Below, in pieces: positions 34,255-45,206 of a stretch of DNA of 64,000 nt (positions are counted from its first letter, which is position 1; every line of letters begins with the position of its first letter). Both the position numbers and the translations under genes were made by a program. This DNA is from Macrothele yani (Eukaryota > Arthropoda > Arachnida > Araneae > Macrothelidae): positions 202,497,232 to 202,561,231 of the forward strand of contig CM076990.1 in assembly GCA_039090855.1 (NCBI GenBank), read 5' to 3'. A model generated the notes under the pieces. That model made no database searches and was not told the origin of the DNA. It saw nothing but the letters and a program-made list of their open reading frames with translations.

Positions 34255-35092
34255 GTACATAGAAAACAGACATATGTCCCTGTTCTGATACCATATAACT
34301 CAACACACCCTTACACACAGAAATGTAATAGCATAAAAACATTAATCAAAAGAGCAATCACACATTCCTCTGAAGAAGAATTTTGTACTGAAGATATAAA
34401 TTACATGAAAGAAATCTCATACAGCTATGGATACCCTCCACAGAAAATAAATAAATGGATTTATGAAGTACAAGTAAAGATGCATGATACATCTTCCCTT
34501 AAAAGAAAGAAACAATTATAATATGTCGGAGCAATACCTTACCTTCCAGGAATATCTACAGAAATCAAGAAATTGTGCCGTGAATATGGAATTCAGATGG
34601 GAAACAAAGTAATAACAATTGGAGATATGATAATTAATAACACTGAAAAATTTAGTATCTTAGAAAAGGCAGGTGTGTACGAATTACCTATAAGTGGAAT
34701 CCCACCAATATAATATATTGGAAGTACCAAAAATCAATTAAAACATCGCCTACAACAACATATTAAAAATTGGCAAAAAAAAAAAAAAAAAAAAAGAAGC
34801 AGGAACAGCACTGATACAATACTGTCTGGATAACCACACATTCCCGAATTTTGAAGAGATTAAAATAATAAAATTGTGTCGCAATGAGAGACACCTACGC
34901 ACTGCAGAGTCTGTATTTATAGAAAAAAATAGAGATCGAATTTGTAATAATAATGACCCAAGTATCCTTAATGAAAAATGGAAAGAACTAATAAAAATTC
35001 AACAAAAAAAAAAAAACACACAGAAGAAGAAAATGAAGAGTTTACTAAAGTTCATAAAAGATGGAGCCACGGTGGAAGTTTTTCGTAAATGA
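34255..35092 (+). pseudogene. PLE-2 plus arm: RT thumb and GIY-YIG endonuclease
   Basis: Continues the RT from 29,279: VHRKQTYVPVLIPYNSTHPY, INYMKEISYSYGYPPQKINK, stop near 34,519, AIPYLPGISTEIKKLC. The GIY-YIG pair is LPISGIPPI ... YIGSTKNQLKHRL (34,683-34,745). A long A tract at 34,777-34,795 follows, then RHLRTAESVFIEKNRDRICN to the Lys-rich end (35,092). A stop splits the thumb and the A tract probably shifts the frame. Confidence 0.85.
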
Positions 35093-35172
35093 CATTGGAG
35101 CTGGGGCGAGGAAGTCGAACGTGCCGCTCACTCTCACTGTGGTAGCAGGAGAGAAAACTTCTAGAACACCTC

Positions 35173-35200
35173 CTGAGGATAACTTTGGAAGGGGTAGAAA
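35173..35200 (+). ncRNA. Hammerhead-like core, PLE-2 plus arm
   Basis: CTGAGGA (35,173-35,179), a weak hairpin TAACTTTGG/AAGGGGTA and GAAAG. It sits 81 bp after the end of the endonuclease frame. Confidence 0.5.
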
Positions 35201-35670
35201 GTACTACAGGTAGTCTGCTTGAGAAGGGCTTAGTGTGTGGTGACTGAATGTTCCAGTTGTCATGAGGTGTTGGGAAGGGGAGTTGAAGGAATAAGATGAG
35301 TCGTGTGTAAATAGTTGTATATACGTTTTTAATATTTTTGTTCGGCATTTTGTATGTATGTAAATAGGCAGTTTAGGTTCGTTGATGATATCAAAAGGTT
35401 TTGAGTTCAAGAATTGGGGTTTTTATATATATCAATCAACCAGCAAAGGTTGGGTTTTACACGTTGGTAGGAAGGGTGGGGTGGGAGGAAGATACAGTTT
35501 GGGACCTAGAGTCATTAAAGCAGTGCACTTCGTGGACTTGGACATTCGCCGAGCATTTGAAAGAACCTGCAGACGAAAATGGAACACCGCACCAGGGGCT
35601 TGAACCAAGCAAGACAACTAAAGCAATAAAACGTGCAAGGAAATGTCTAAAAAGGTAAACAACCTATTAT

Positions 35671-36940
35671 AATTATCAGATATATTATTAACTGAGTATT
35701 TACTTACTGTTGCAATATCAAACATCTGCATTTACAGTAATCTTGGCACACAACTCAGGCTTCACTGGCATCCATCACACGCCATACACAAGACCTTTTA
35801 TACTTCATACTCATAACCTTTTTCTCATGCAGACACTCCTGAATCTGATCCTCCTATGACTTTCTTGGCCTTCCTCTGCTTTTCTTTCCTGCCATTTGGG
35901 CTAAAACAGTGTTCTTAGTAAGCATCTCATCACTCATTCTTTCAACATGGCCAAACCACCAGAGCATATTAGTCTCCACCTTGCTAACAACACTTTGCTT
36001 CACATTACACAACTGCAACACATCTTCATTCCTCACACGATCAGAACATGTCTTGCCACAAAGCCCTCATAAGTAACGCATTTCCCCAGCACACAAATGG
36101 CTCCTATGTTTCTTCTGTAGTACCCAAGTTTCACTGCCATACATCAGAGAAGGAACAACTACACATTCATACACAGCCGTGTGGGCCTCCCTTGAAAACC
36201 CGTCGTTCCTGTGAAAACCTCCCAAAGCAGCTATGACTTTCAATGAAGAATTCACCCACCTACAAATTTCACCACCCAATTTGTTCTCTCTGTCAAACAT
36301 GCTTCCTAAATACACAAACCCATTCACCTGGTCAATCACTGTGCCATTTAGACTTATTGGAAGCACAGGAGGGACCTGTTGTCTTCAGGTCCCTCCTTTG
36401 CTTCCATCTTTCACTGTGACATCATCTGCTTCTGACTCAGAATCACCTTTGCTATCTTGATCTAATAACACACCCCATCTTTTGCTTAACTCATTGGGCT
36501 TCCATATCATTTCCCTGATCCTATTCTTCACACAACTTACAGCTTTGTTTTCCTTATTTTTCCTGGGTCTCGTGTACTTTCAGAAAAATTTTCTATCTTT
36601 CCAAAGAGCCAATTCATGCCTTTCCACCTTTTCCTTCCTGTATTTTGCCTTACTTTGGCAAACCAGCTTAGCTGCTTCATGCTTCTTACAGTGATATTCA
36701 TCCACAGAAACTCTACCTTGCAACATCTCCAAATAGGCTCCCTTCTTTCTCTTTACTGCCTCTTCAATCTCACAATTCCAATAGCATCACCTCCATTGTT
36801 ACCCACTATTGTGGTGCCACATACCTCTTCAACAACAGTGACAACACAGTTCTTAATACATTCCCACTTATTTTCTGCATCCCTCTCACATGACTTCAAC
36901 TCCTCCAGTCATTCTCTGAGTCTTTCTTTCAGTTGTGTTA
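35671..36940 (-). mobile_element. LINE-A copy 3, main part with internal deletion
   Basis: Resumes after the PLE nest. Minus-strand motifs: MLWWFGHVERMSDEM (35,960), YGSETWVLQKKHRSHLCAGE (36,120), VYLGSMFDREN (36,300). At 36,359-36,405 the sequence jumps over most of the RT to the linker region (CVKNRIREMIWKPNELSKRW, near 36,520), through a small snapback palindrome. It ends near 36,940. Many stops. Confidence 0.85.
36359..36405. repeat. Snapback hairpin at a LINE-A deletion junction
   Basis: GGAAGCACAGGAGGGACCTG (36,359-36,378) and its mirror at 36,386-36,405 differ at one base, with a 7-nt loop. The right arm is original LINE sequence (compare 53,340-53,360); the left arm is an inverted copy of it inserted at the deletion point. 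Confidence 0.85.
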
Positions 36941-37064
36941 GATAAACTGCTGAAGCTTACTGTAATATGTAAAGCACACTTTCCTTTTACTGAGAAGCAA
37001 TTCTTGCACTTCCATTAGACATTGGCTATTTGGTATATTACGAATAGCATACCAATTTGTTATA

Positions 37065-37184
37065 ATGGCTGACATAACACCTTATTCATACATGAGACTG
37101 ACGAAAAAGAAAAAAGCTGAACTTTTTAACCGGGTGAAAAAATCCGAAGAAGCAGTGAAACACTGTAAACATGATGTAGCATGA
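37065..37184 (+). CDS. Small open reading frame, 39 codons, doubtful
   Basis: Starts MADITPYSYMRLTKKKK and ends with HCKHDVA and a TGA. It is very Lys-rich and lies in the large intron between exons e and f, antisense to the host gene. No family recognised. It could be a fragment of a decayed transposase or retrocopy. Kept only because the start is in a fair context (ATAATGG) and no repeat explains it. Confidence 0.2.
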   Translation: MADITPYSYMRLTKKKKAELFNRVKKSEEAVKHCKHDVA

Positions 37185-37264
37185 GCAAGATGGAATAATT
37201 CACTGTAATTTATTTGTGTAAATATTAACCGCAACACATTCCTGCATTAAAAATATAAAATTAT

Positions 37265-37740
37265 TGACATTCAACAACGCAGGTTAGAGGGAACACTGCG
37301 GGGGAAAAAAATAACGATTACGGGGAAATCTTCGCTCCATCTAACTTCCGTTTTCGAAAAATGTTCCTACATTTTCCAGCTAAAATGCAAATTTCTATAG
37401 AATAAAATGATATTTAACAATACTGCATAGAAGAAACTTCACGAGAAAAAAAAAATACGATTACCGGAGAAATCTTTACTTTGTCTAACTTCCGTATTTA
37501 AAAGTTTTGAAAATCGGACACACACACACACCCTCAAATCTGTTCAGTTATGCTTCAATCTTGAAAACCACACAAATGGAAGAATCTCATGCCTGAAGAT
37601 TACAGGGAAATTTTCACGCCGTCTAACAATACTGAGCAGAAGAAGCATTACGAGAAAAAGAAATTAAGATCACGGGGAAAATCTTCACTCCATTTAACTT
37701 TCGTTTTCGAAAATTTCGAAGGATGAAACACCGTCCCTGG
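37265..37740. repeat. Degenerate tandem repeat
   Basis: Blocks such as GATTACGGGGAAATCTTCGC followed by CCATCTAACTTCCG and TTTTCGAAAA recur at about 37,317, 37,462, 37,600 and 37,673, with 10-25% divergence. Spacing is about 140 bp for the first three. No coding sequence. Confidence 0.65.
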
Positions 37741-37860
37741 AGGAAAAATTACCACCTCCAAATTTCTCTTCAGTTTTGCATTGATCTTGAGAATGACCCA
37801 AATGATGACAAAAAAGGCAGAATTCCGTGAAATCGCGGAAAAATCTCATGTATGCTTATT

Positions 37861-38340
37861 TTACATATCATTGTTGGCATATAGATGCCATACTTTTTAC
37901 TGTTTTCCATGTAGCCATCCTTCAGGAAATTTGAAAACTACTTTGCCCGGGAATGGGAACTGAACTCGCATCTCTTGATTTATATTCAAGCATGCTACTG
38001 TTAACACCACCTAGGATAACACAGTTCCAAGCAACTGAAGCTAAGCAGATGTAGTTTAGGATTATGAACAACATTCCTGATGAGCACTAGTCAGTGCAAT
38101 CATTCACTTCATCATCCGACCATTTTGGATTCATGTACGGATGCAGGTTTACATATCTTCTACAGTGTTTCAGTAAACTGAAAACATAAATTATTATAAA
38201 TGAAATGTAAATTGGGAGATGTGGATTTAATTCCCATCCCAGGACAATGGTAATTTTTCAGGTTTTCTGAAAGATGACTACAAGGGAGACAGTAGAACGT
38301 ATGGCATCTATATGCCAACAATGATATGTATATGATTTTC
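37861..38340. repeat. Diverged inverted repeat
   Basis: 37,870-37,980 and 38,200-38,330 are inverted copies sharing GCATATAGATGCCATAC and a GGGAATGGGAACTGAA-like stretch. They are around three-quarters identical by eye. The spacer 37,985-38,195 has nothing recognised. Confidence 0.7.
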
Positions 38341-38956
38341 TTGTATTTGGACAAATTATTTCTTCCAGGGATTTGCTTCCCATTGGTTTTTATGACCTAA
38401 TTTGGCATGCTGAACCTTTTCTTCTTGTCATCAAAAATTTCTGATGACATCTTATGGCTCCTGCCATATGTGTTCAGTGGGTTTCCTATGTTATGGTTTC
38501 AGGTTTTCTAAGCATGCATTCTAAGCATGCAAATGGTAATTTTTAGTGACCTAATTCCCATCCAAATCTATTATTAAAAGGCCCTATTTTTAAGTGACAT
38601 GTCTAGAATTTAACATTACAAAGACTTGCCCTTTGAAACACTTAAAATGCTGATGAATTCTAAATCAGAGATTAATGATCTTCATTCAAACTGCACAGAC
38701 ATGCTCACTACACCAGCTTGGCACTGAAATTAAGGTTAGTTTACTGTAACCTTTCAGGTACACTGTTTCTACTTTTCATGACACTTCATGTAAGACTAAT
38801 TAGAAAAATTATAGGTTCAGTAGTAAGAGTGCTAGTTCCAATACCTGGGGTGTTTCTTGTTTGTTTAGGCTACCTATAAAATCATGACAAACAAAATATA
38901 TTACCAAACTTCACCTAAACATACATAAGTATATATACGTATGTATAATATAATAA

Positions 38957-38990
<34 letters not shown>

Positions 38991-39016
38991 CTAATATAAA
39001 ACTTCATGCTACTCAC
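38340..39016. other. Intron f-e, right end
   Basis: Nothing recognised except an (AT)n run at 38,961-38,989 close to the exon e donor. Confidence 0.5.
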
Positions 39017-39099
39017 CTAGTAACAGTTTCATTTTGAGTGTAAAATCGATGCTGTTGGATGCATGTCTTCCACACATATTTGGCTAAATGAGAGTCTTC
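39017..39099 (-). CDS. Host FERM gene, exon e (end of FERM C-lobe)
   Basis: 83 bp; acceptor CTTCTTAAG and donor GTGAGT on the minus strand. It reads EDSHLAKYVWKTCIQQHRFY then TQNETVT and two bases of the next codon. The pattern AKYVW..C...H.FY is the C-terminal helix of FERM domains, as in the last part of the PH-like lobe of PTPN14/21 (AKY.W..C..RH.FY). It joins exon d in phase 0 and exon f in phase 2. This helix closes the domain and helps bind membrane or partner peptides. Confidence 0.85.
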
Positions 39100-39799
39100 C
39101 TTAAGAAGAAAAGTGCAAAAGGAGATTATTCTTCACATTTCAAACATTTTTAAATAAAGCTACTAAATAATAAAGTACCCATTTTTTTTTATGTAAGAAA
39201 TCATTCAGTTTCATGAAAATATGTACAAATCAACTGCTTTGAAAAACCACGTGAGAACATATGAAAGTTTCGGGAACCAGGGGCAATTGTGTGGCAAAAC
39301 AGAAGACCCAAAGACCTTGACTAAATTATGCAACATGAAAAATCAGAAATTACCTGCAAAAAAAATCACAATGAATGATATCTAATGCAACAAAAGAATT
39401 TTTCAAATGGGAAACCTAGCACCATCACTTTTAAACTTTAATTGGACAGATGATCTTACTTTGAGGCCCGGGAGTAGAAACAGTGCGACGCGGTGACGCC
39501 CGTCGCAGATTCTCAGGAAGGTGTGCAGATTGTGTGTTTTATTTTTTAAACATTAATTGTTTTTGAGGTTTCTTTAAATTTTAAAACAAAGGAAGAGAAA
39601 TTTTTGCAGGTTTTTAACATTGGCTCCCATTTAAGACATAAAGCTGTAATCGACAGATCACGCAGACAACTGTTCTCCCCCACTCATTTTATTTTAGCTT
39701 TCATTCTTCCAAATTTTTTAAACAGATAACTTCAATTTGATGTGATATAATTGCTTTTCTTGAGCTTTGAATTTTATGCACTTTTACCACGCACGTTTG

Positions 39800-40500
39800 A
39801 CGTGGCATTTCAGAAGCTAATTATCGCAATTTTTCCTTTTGTTTTTCTTTTTGGGGATGGAGGCCTAAATTTTAATCTACCTGAAAGTTAAATTAAGGCA
39901 ATTGTTTTCTACAAGAGTTATATTTTTAAAGAGTTTTCTGTTCCTGTAGCCGTTGACATTCCGTAAGTTGACGTCATAACTTTTTTCATTTTGCTTCCAG
40001 ATAGCTTAACTTCAGTTAGATTGATAAGAAGTTTTTCTTCTTTATTTTTTTTCAAAAACCATGTTTTTACACATTTTTATCGACCGTCTTCCACTTTTCA
40101 CAGTTGCTTTATGAGGCATTCCGGAAGTTGATTGCAATTTTGCCTTTTTTGGCTTCCATACAGCTTTATTTCAGTTATATTAATGCTAGTTTTTCTTACA
40201 AAAGCCATGTTTGTTAAGCGCTTGCAACATTCCCTTCTGTTTTCATGGCCATGCAGCATTTTGAAAGTTGACAGTTGCACTTTATTTTCTTTCTTTCTTT
40301 TTTTTTTTACTTCCTTTTCTCCGATATATATATATATATATATTTTTTTTAAACCATATTTTTATGCATTTTTAACACCCCCTGCTTCATTTCCAAAGCC
40401 ATATTACATGGTATTCCACAAGCTGATGATCACAATTTTTTTTTAGTTCTTATTTTCTTCCAAATAGTTTCATCTCCTCAGGCTGATGAGGTGAAAAGTT
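39800..40500. repeat. Degenerate ~150-bp tandem repeat, about five units
   Basis: An anchor of the form GGCATTCCGGAAGTTGA then a T-rich stretch and CTTCCA.ATAGCTT occurs at about 39,808, 39,956, 40,116, 40,257 and 40,412. The spacing is therefore 141-160 bp. Units are strongly diverged and T-rich. An (AT)n run lies at 40,325-40,342. Confidence 0.65.
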
Positions 40501-40519
40501 TTTTTTTTTTCCTTCGCAA

Positions 40520-41234
40520 GAACCCTTGCCATTTTTCTCACTTTAATTTTATGAAGATTAATTATATCAATGAAAATGCTTTAATCACATTTTCATAAAT
40601 TCACTAAATTTTTCTTAAAACTCTGGTCAATTCACGAATTGAGCTTCAAACAAAAATCTTACATATGGATTTTGCAAATCAAGTTAAATGTGGTAAAATT
40701 GCAAATGTTTCTAAAGTTGACATGGTCCCTACCTCCCCACCAACTCAATCAACTAAATAATCACCTGGTGAGGCCCCTAGTACAACATAATTGATAATTA
40801 CTGCAGGAAATAGTAAGATCAGAACGGGAAATCTATCAGGCAACACATCCTTCAAAAGAGGGAGTTAAAGTTTAATCAATGCGAAATAAAAAAAAGTGTG
40901 GATTTCAAATTATTCCTCACACTTTCTGACCATTATTTTTAGAAATCCAAAAGCATTTAGAGAATGATGTTTAAGTTCTGAATGAAATAAAATAGTTCAA
41001 GTTTCTTCTGCATTTCTTGTCAGGAAAAAACGAGTTTGACTATTGCAACTAAATACTAATTTGCACTAACAGCAAAATCTCAAATTGACTCATTTTCTAA
41101 AACATTGCTTCATTGCAGTGCAGAACAATAAATTTTATCGCAAAAGTAGCATTTAGACATCCCTTTACCTTGCAGAAAGTTTTTAGGTTTTCCTTTCTGT
41201 GTTGTAGACTTCTGAAAAAGATTCTGCTCCTGGG
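40520..41234. other. Intron e-d, nothing recognised
   Basis: AT-rich, with no repeat or exon that I can name. Confidence 0.4.
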
Positions 41235-41290
41235 CTTAGAGGAGTTAACCTCTAAATCTCATATAACAATTTAGTAATATGTATAAATTT
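41235..41290 (+). mobile_element. LINE-A 3' tip
   Basis: AGGAGTTAACCTCTAAATCT followed by CATATAACAATTTAGTAATATG matches the LINE-A 3' UTR end (compare 10,420-10,450). Only about 55 bp are recognisable. Confidence 0.65.
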
Positions 41291-42009
41291 CTTTTTAAAG
41301 GCAAAGATATCAAGAAATCTTACACCCTCTTGGTGGATAAATTGTGAGTTATATAAGTACGAACTGTATGGAAATTAGTCTTTGTTGCAAGACATATCAA
41401 AGGAAAAAAGTACTTTACAATCAGATTTTCTGGAAGCAATTTCATGGAATAAGATGCATTTTGAATCCAAATGTATCTGCACGTATGTCCCCCGAACAGC
41501 AAAGTTATTCATCAGAAACCAACCAAATGGTATGGATCTTTGTTCAGATAGTTAAGGTTTCCAATAAAAAATTAAAATCAGACTAATAGGTAACAGACAT
41601 GGTGCCCAGATGGATGGAGAGAGCATGCAACTTTTTCAAGAAGCATGTCCAAAATTTGTATTTCAGGCATTTTTCAAATTAACATTTCTAATAGAAAATT
41701 TTAATAATTACCAAAAATTTAAATAATTATAGAATCCTTTGGAAAAAATTGAATAACTTTTTAGAACTTTTATTTTTATTTATGTTTTCTGTCTGAAATT
41801 AACAGTTTTAAATAGTTAAAAAGTCTTACTGTAATGGTAACTTAAGATAAATTTTGCAAGCATTAGTTTAATTTTACATTGATACCACATCAAAAATACA
41901 TTCTGAGAAACAAAGAACCTAGTCTCCATGAATGGAATGGCTTAGAAATATATGACTTTCTAATTATGCACTTGGATCACAACCTTTTACCCTGCTTGGA
42001 TTACCATAA
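41291..42009. other. Intron e-d, nothing recognised
   Basis: No gene or named repeat. Confidence 0.4.
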
Positions 42010-42367
42010 AAAGTACAAATCTCTTCCCTTGGTATCCTTGCTATGCTTCCTTCTTGCATTGTAGCATCATCTGCTTCTGCATCAAAACCAACTTCGCTTT
42101 CATGTTCTAATAACTCCCAGAAGTGTCTTGCCCATCTTTCACTTAACTCATTAGGCTCCCATATCATTTCCCCAATCCTATTCTTCACACAACACAGAGC
42201 TTTATTTCCCCTATTTTTGTATGTCATATGTACTTCCAGAATGCTTTCTTATCTTTCCAAAAAGCAAATTCATGCCTTTCCACTTTATCCTTCCTACCTT
42301 TTGTCTTTCTCTAATGAACCAGCTTGACAGCTTCACACTTCTTACAGTGATATTCATCCTCAGAAAC
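42010..42367 (-). mobile_element. LINE-A copy 4, left part
   Basis: The minus strand encodes CCVKNRIGEMIWEPNELSER then W.RHF.ELLEHESE, EADDAT, IPREEICTF: the linker just before the RT. The rest of the RT is missing (3'-truncated at about 42,010). It is cut on the right by a solo LTR and continues at 43,666. Confidence 0.85.
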
Positions 42368-42372
42368 TATAT

Positions 42373-43660
42373 TGTAGGGGTGGAAGCTCATTATGTTAAT
42401 TATTGCTTATCAGCTAAACGATCCTGGCTTCATGTGCTGTCGAAAATTCCCCACAGCAGGAAGAAAAAACTTATAAGGTTCTTTTTGTCTGGAAACTGTC
42501 TATCAACGAAAAGCTGAAGACAGCCCGGCGTTCTTACTCTCCCAGCTTTACTACAAATGATCTGCTATTCGGGAGAGGGGAAGTAAAACAATGGCAAGAC
42601 ATTCAAAGCATGAATTCAACATTAGGCTTGTTTGAAACTTAACAAAAAAATGTTTAATCAAAGATAATCAATCCTGGCAGCTATTGTTCCGTAACACGAG
42701 CTCTTGCAAGTTGCAGTTCCGCGAAAAATGACAGAGTCCCTATTCATTAACGGAATACTCTTTTCTGCAAATAAACTTTTGCAAGTTCTTTCCCTACCGC
42801 AAACGTGAAAGTCCTGAATGGTTTGTTCACCTCACACTTCTTTTGTTTGGAAAGCTAAACCTCGTGTTCTGTTCCCGAACACGTGTCCTCATAGATAGTT
42901 TTCTCCGTACTTCGTTACAGACAACCGGTGTCTCCGTTCGGCTCTTCCAACAACGAACTTTTTCCTGTGCTATAGCTGGCACGTGCCCTACGACCAACTT
43001 TCTTTTCGTGCTGTCCCCCCAGCACCTTCCACGCTCCACTCCAAACACTAACTGTCTTTCTGTGCTGTTCCCAACACCTTCCACCCTCCACTCCAACCAC
43101 TACCTGTCCTTCTATCCCGAAGTTTTTCACTAGTAACTTCTCCTCGCCTCCTGATTGGCTCCTGCCTTCTCTGCCAGAGGCGTTAACTCTCTTTCCAAGT
43201 GAGAGCGCGCACCTAGCAGGCGACCCGCCCACCTCTCTGCGCCCCCCCCCTTCTCCTTGACCTGTGAATTCCGGCGCTGGCCTTTCCTTCACCTCGCTGA
43301 CCTTGCGCCTTCCGTGCACCCCACAACTTGCATTCCCCCCAGCCAGGAACAATAGTGGTGCCTCGAGTACATTGTCATTACAATAGGCAATTGGAATGTC
43401 GCCTTACTAGTGCATTTACAAGGTTTAACATCTGTTATTTCTCTACCGTTGCTTTTTTTACATCCATCCTAGGAAGATCTTAAAACACTTGAAAATAGTT
43501 GGCATCAAATGTCCCTGTCTTGATGAAAACAGTTCATTCTTATAAGATTAATGTAATTTAATGTCCATCACATGAATCTAAAAAGTTTCAATCAAAATAT
43601 ATTATGCCGACAAATGTCTATCACATAATTTACTGATGTGTATAAATTCTCGCCCCTACA
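42373..43660. mobile_element. Solo LTR, 1,288 bp
   Basis: Starts TGTAGGGGTGG and ends CGCCCCTACA, so the tips TGTAGGGG/CCCCTACA are a perfect 8-bp inverted pair with the TG...CA signature. A 5-bp duplication TATAT lies at 42,368-42,372 and 43,661-43,665, inside LINE-A. The middle (42,830-43,340) is markedly C/G-rich compared with its surroundings, as expected for an LTR promoter region. Open frames in it (for example 42,915-43,352) have no recognisable domain. No internal gag-pol is present, so it is a recombination remnant. Orientation is not fixed. Confidence 0.85.
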
Positions 43661-43665
43661 TATAT

Positions 43666-44815
43666 CTTGCAACATCCCCAAATATACTTCCTTCTTTCTC
43701 TTTACTGCCTCTTTAATCTCACTGTTCCACCAAGCCTCCCATTGGATGCTACCCACTGTTCCAGTAACACAGACCTCTTCAGCAACAGTGACAACACAGT
43801 TCTTGAAACATGTCCACTTCTTTTTCACATCCCTCTCACATAACTTGAACTCATTCACTAAGTATTTCAGAGTAACATTGATGTTCTTCAAGAAGCCTTT
43901 CAACCTTTATTCTTTTCATCACAGGCATGTTCCCATTCCTCTCTCTCCAACCAACATTGTGTCAGTCATGACACTAACAGGTATGATTCGCATCCAACGT
44001 CGGCACATCTCATTACACAAGTGTCAACAACTAAATGTTTCAGACTATGATTGTAAACAACAAAATCTATTGCACTCTTTTGCCCTAATTTACAATCCTC
44101 CCATATAAACGTGATATACGTGTGGATACGCATGTGGTTAAAAAATATATTAGATAAGCACAATTCATTCTTCATGCAGTGTTCAATTAATCTTTCACGA
44201 TTATCATTCACACAAGGATCATTAAATTTACCCAGAACATTATCAGAAATCGCATTCTGCACAGCTACTCTAGCATTGAAATCCCCTGCTATTATAGCTT
44301 TCTCTTTAGCACCAAACTGGCTCAAAACAGCTTTTAGCTCAATCCAGAAATCTTCCTTCCTATTAGAAGGTTCTGAGTCACAAGGAGCATAAACTACAAC
44401 AATTACTAATTCTCTGAAGTTTCACTTTCAAACAAATCCAAAGAATTCTCTCTCTTATGCAGCTATAGTGACTCAAGTTATTTTTCATATTTTCACTTAA
44501 AATCACACCTACACCAGCTTGTCCTCTCACATTCATCCTACACTCCACACCACACACTTACCATTCCATGCACTTTTGCCCTGATTGTTTTCTTTTTAGT
44601 TTCACTTACACACAGCACATCCAATCTATACTTATTCATTTCTTCAATCACCTCATTCATCTTTTCATTTATTCTTCTAGTATTCCGTACATATACTAAC
44701 CTTACACTCACTCAGCCAAGATCTCTTTCTCATATGCCGTTTATTAGTTCCAGGTCAATTGCATGGTGTACCAAACTTCTCAAGTGTGTGGTAGGTCCAC
44801 CATATTCACACTTGA
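43666..44815 (-). mobile_element. LINE-A copy 4, right part (endonuclease end)
   Basis: Minus-strand motifs: AWWNSEIKEAVKRKKEVYLG (43,700) and CERDVKKKWTCFKNCVV; then the endonuclease AIIAGDFNARVAVQNAISDN (44,290), GKFNDPCVNDNRERLIEHC, IWEDCKLGQKSAIDFVVYNH and HLVVDTCVMRCADVG. Further upstream are the N-terminal remnants to 44,700 and the leader GGTGGACCTACCACACACTT (44,785-44,804). It is broken by stops. Confidence 0.88.
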
Positions 44816-45118
44816 GTTCCTTAAATTCTAAATCTTTCTTTCAGTCTTGAAAATCATAAAAAGTACATCATTTCTTTCAGAATTAAAATTAAAATGTTAC
44901 CTTAATACTACACATTTTTGAGAAACCAGTGAAAGCAAATAAATCTTATTGTTGACAAACAATGCAAAAACATTCCCACAAAAGGCAGCAGAAGGCATAC
45001 TAATTTTTGAAGTAAAAATAGCGACAAAAAATAACTTGCTTTAAAGCTTTGAAACAAATGGTAGCTCTTAATAATTGTTTCAACAGTTTCTTAAATTTTT
45101 CTCAGCAAGAGGACTTAC
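44816..45118. other. Intron e-d, right end
   Basis: Nothing recognised. Confidence 0.4.
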
Positions 45119-45206
45119 CATGAAAATCTGAAGGACCTTGCTACTGTTATGATGTTCAATACCAAAGCATTTTTTGTGGTGAACTAAGTTTATTATCTGA
45201 TCCCAC
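45119..45206 (-). CDS. Host FERM gene, exon d (FERM C-lobe)
   Basis: 88 bp; acceptor TTCTTAAATAG after an A/T-rich tract, donor GTAAGT. It reads (Q)WDQIINLVHHKKCFGIEHHN then SSKVLQIFM. This is the middle strand set of the PH-like FERM lobe: PTPN14/21 proteins show F.W.DI.N..H.K.FF.E in the same place. Exon c leaves CA, completed by G to Gln; exon d ends on a whole codon. The pyrimidine tract is weak, but phase and homology are convincing. Confidence 0.85.

Larger units (their letters stand above)
27072..35670. mobile_element. PLE-2: head-to-head Penelope-like element, interrupted
   Basis: A minus-strand arm (27,072-28,735) and a plus-strand arm (28,760-29,296 plus 34,255-35,670) carry the same PLE sequence, meeting head to head near 28,740. 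The plus arm reaches further 5' and holds most of the RT. Both share the GIY-YIG domain, the 3' UTR and the terminus GGAAATGTCTAAAAAGGTAA. The whole is flanked by a 9-bp target duplication inside LINE-A. The plus arm is split at a TACAAG site by a 4.95-kb insertion (29,297-34,248). Confidence 0.9.

Noticed and set aside
40478..40500. Hammerhead core CTGATGA...GAAA at 40,482
   Set aside because: Only three bases lie between the two core elements, so no stem II can form; chance match in a tandem repeat.
42915..43352. 145-codon open frame in a GC-rich stretch
   Set aside because: No recognisable domain, and it lies within a solo LTR; open by base composition.
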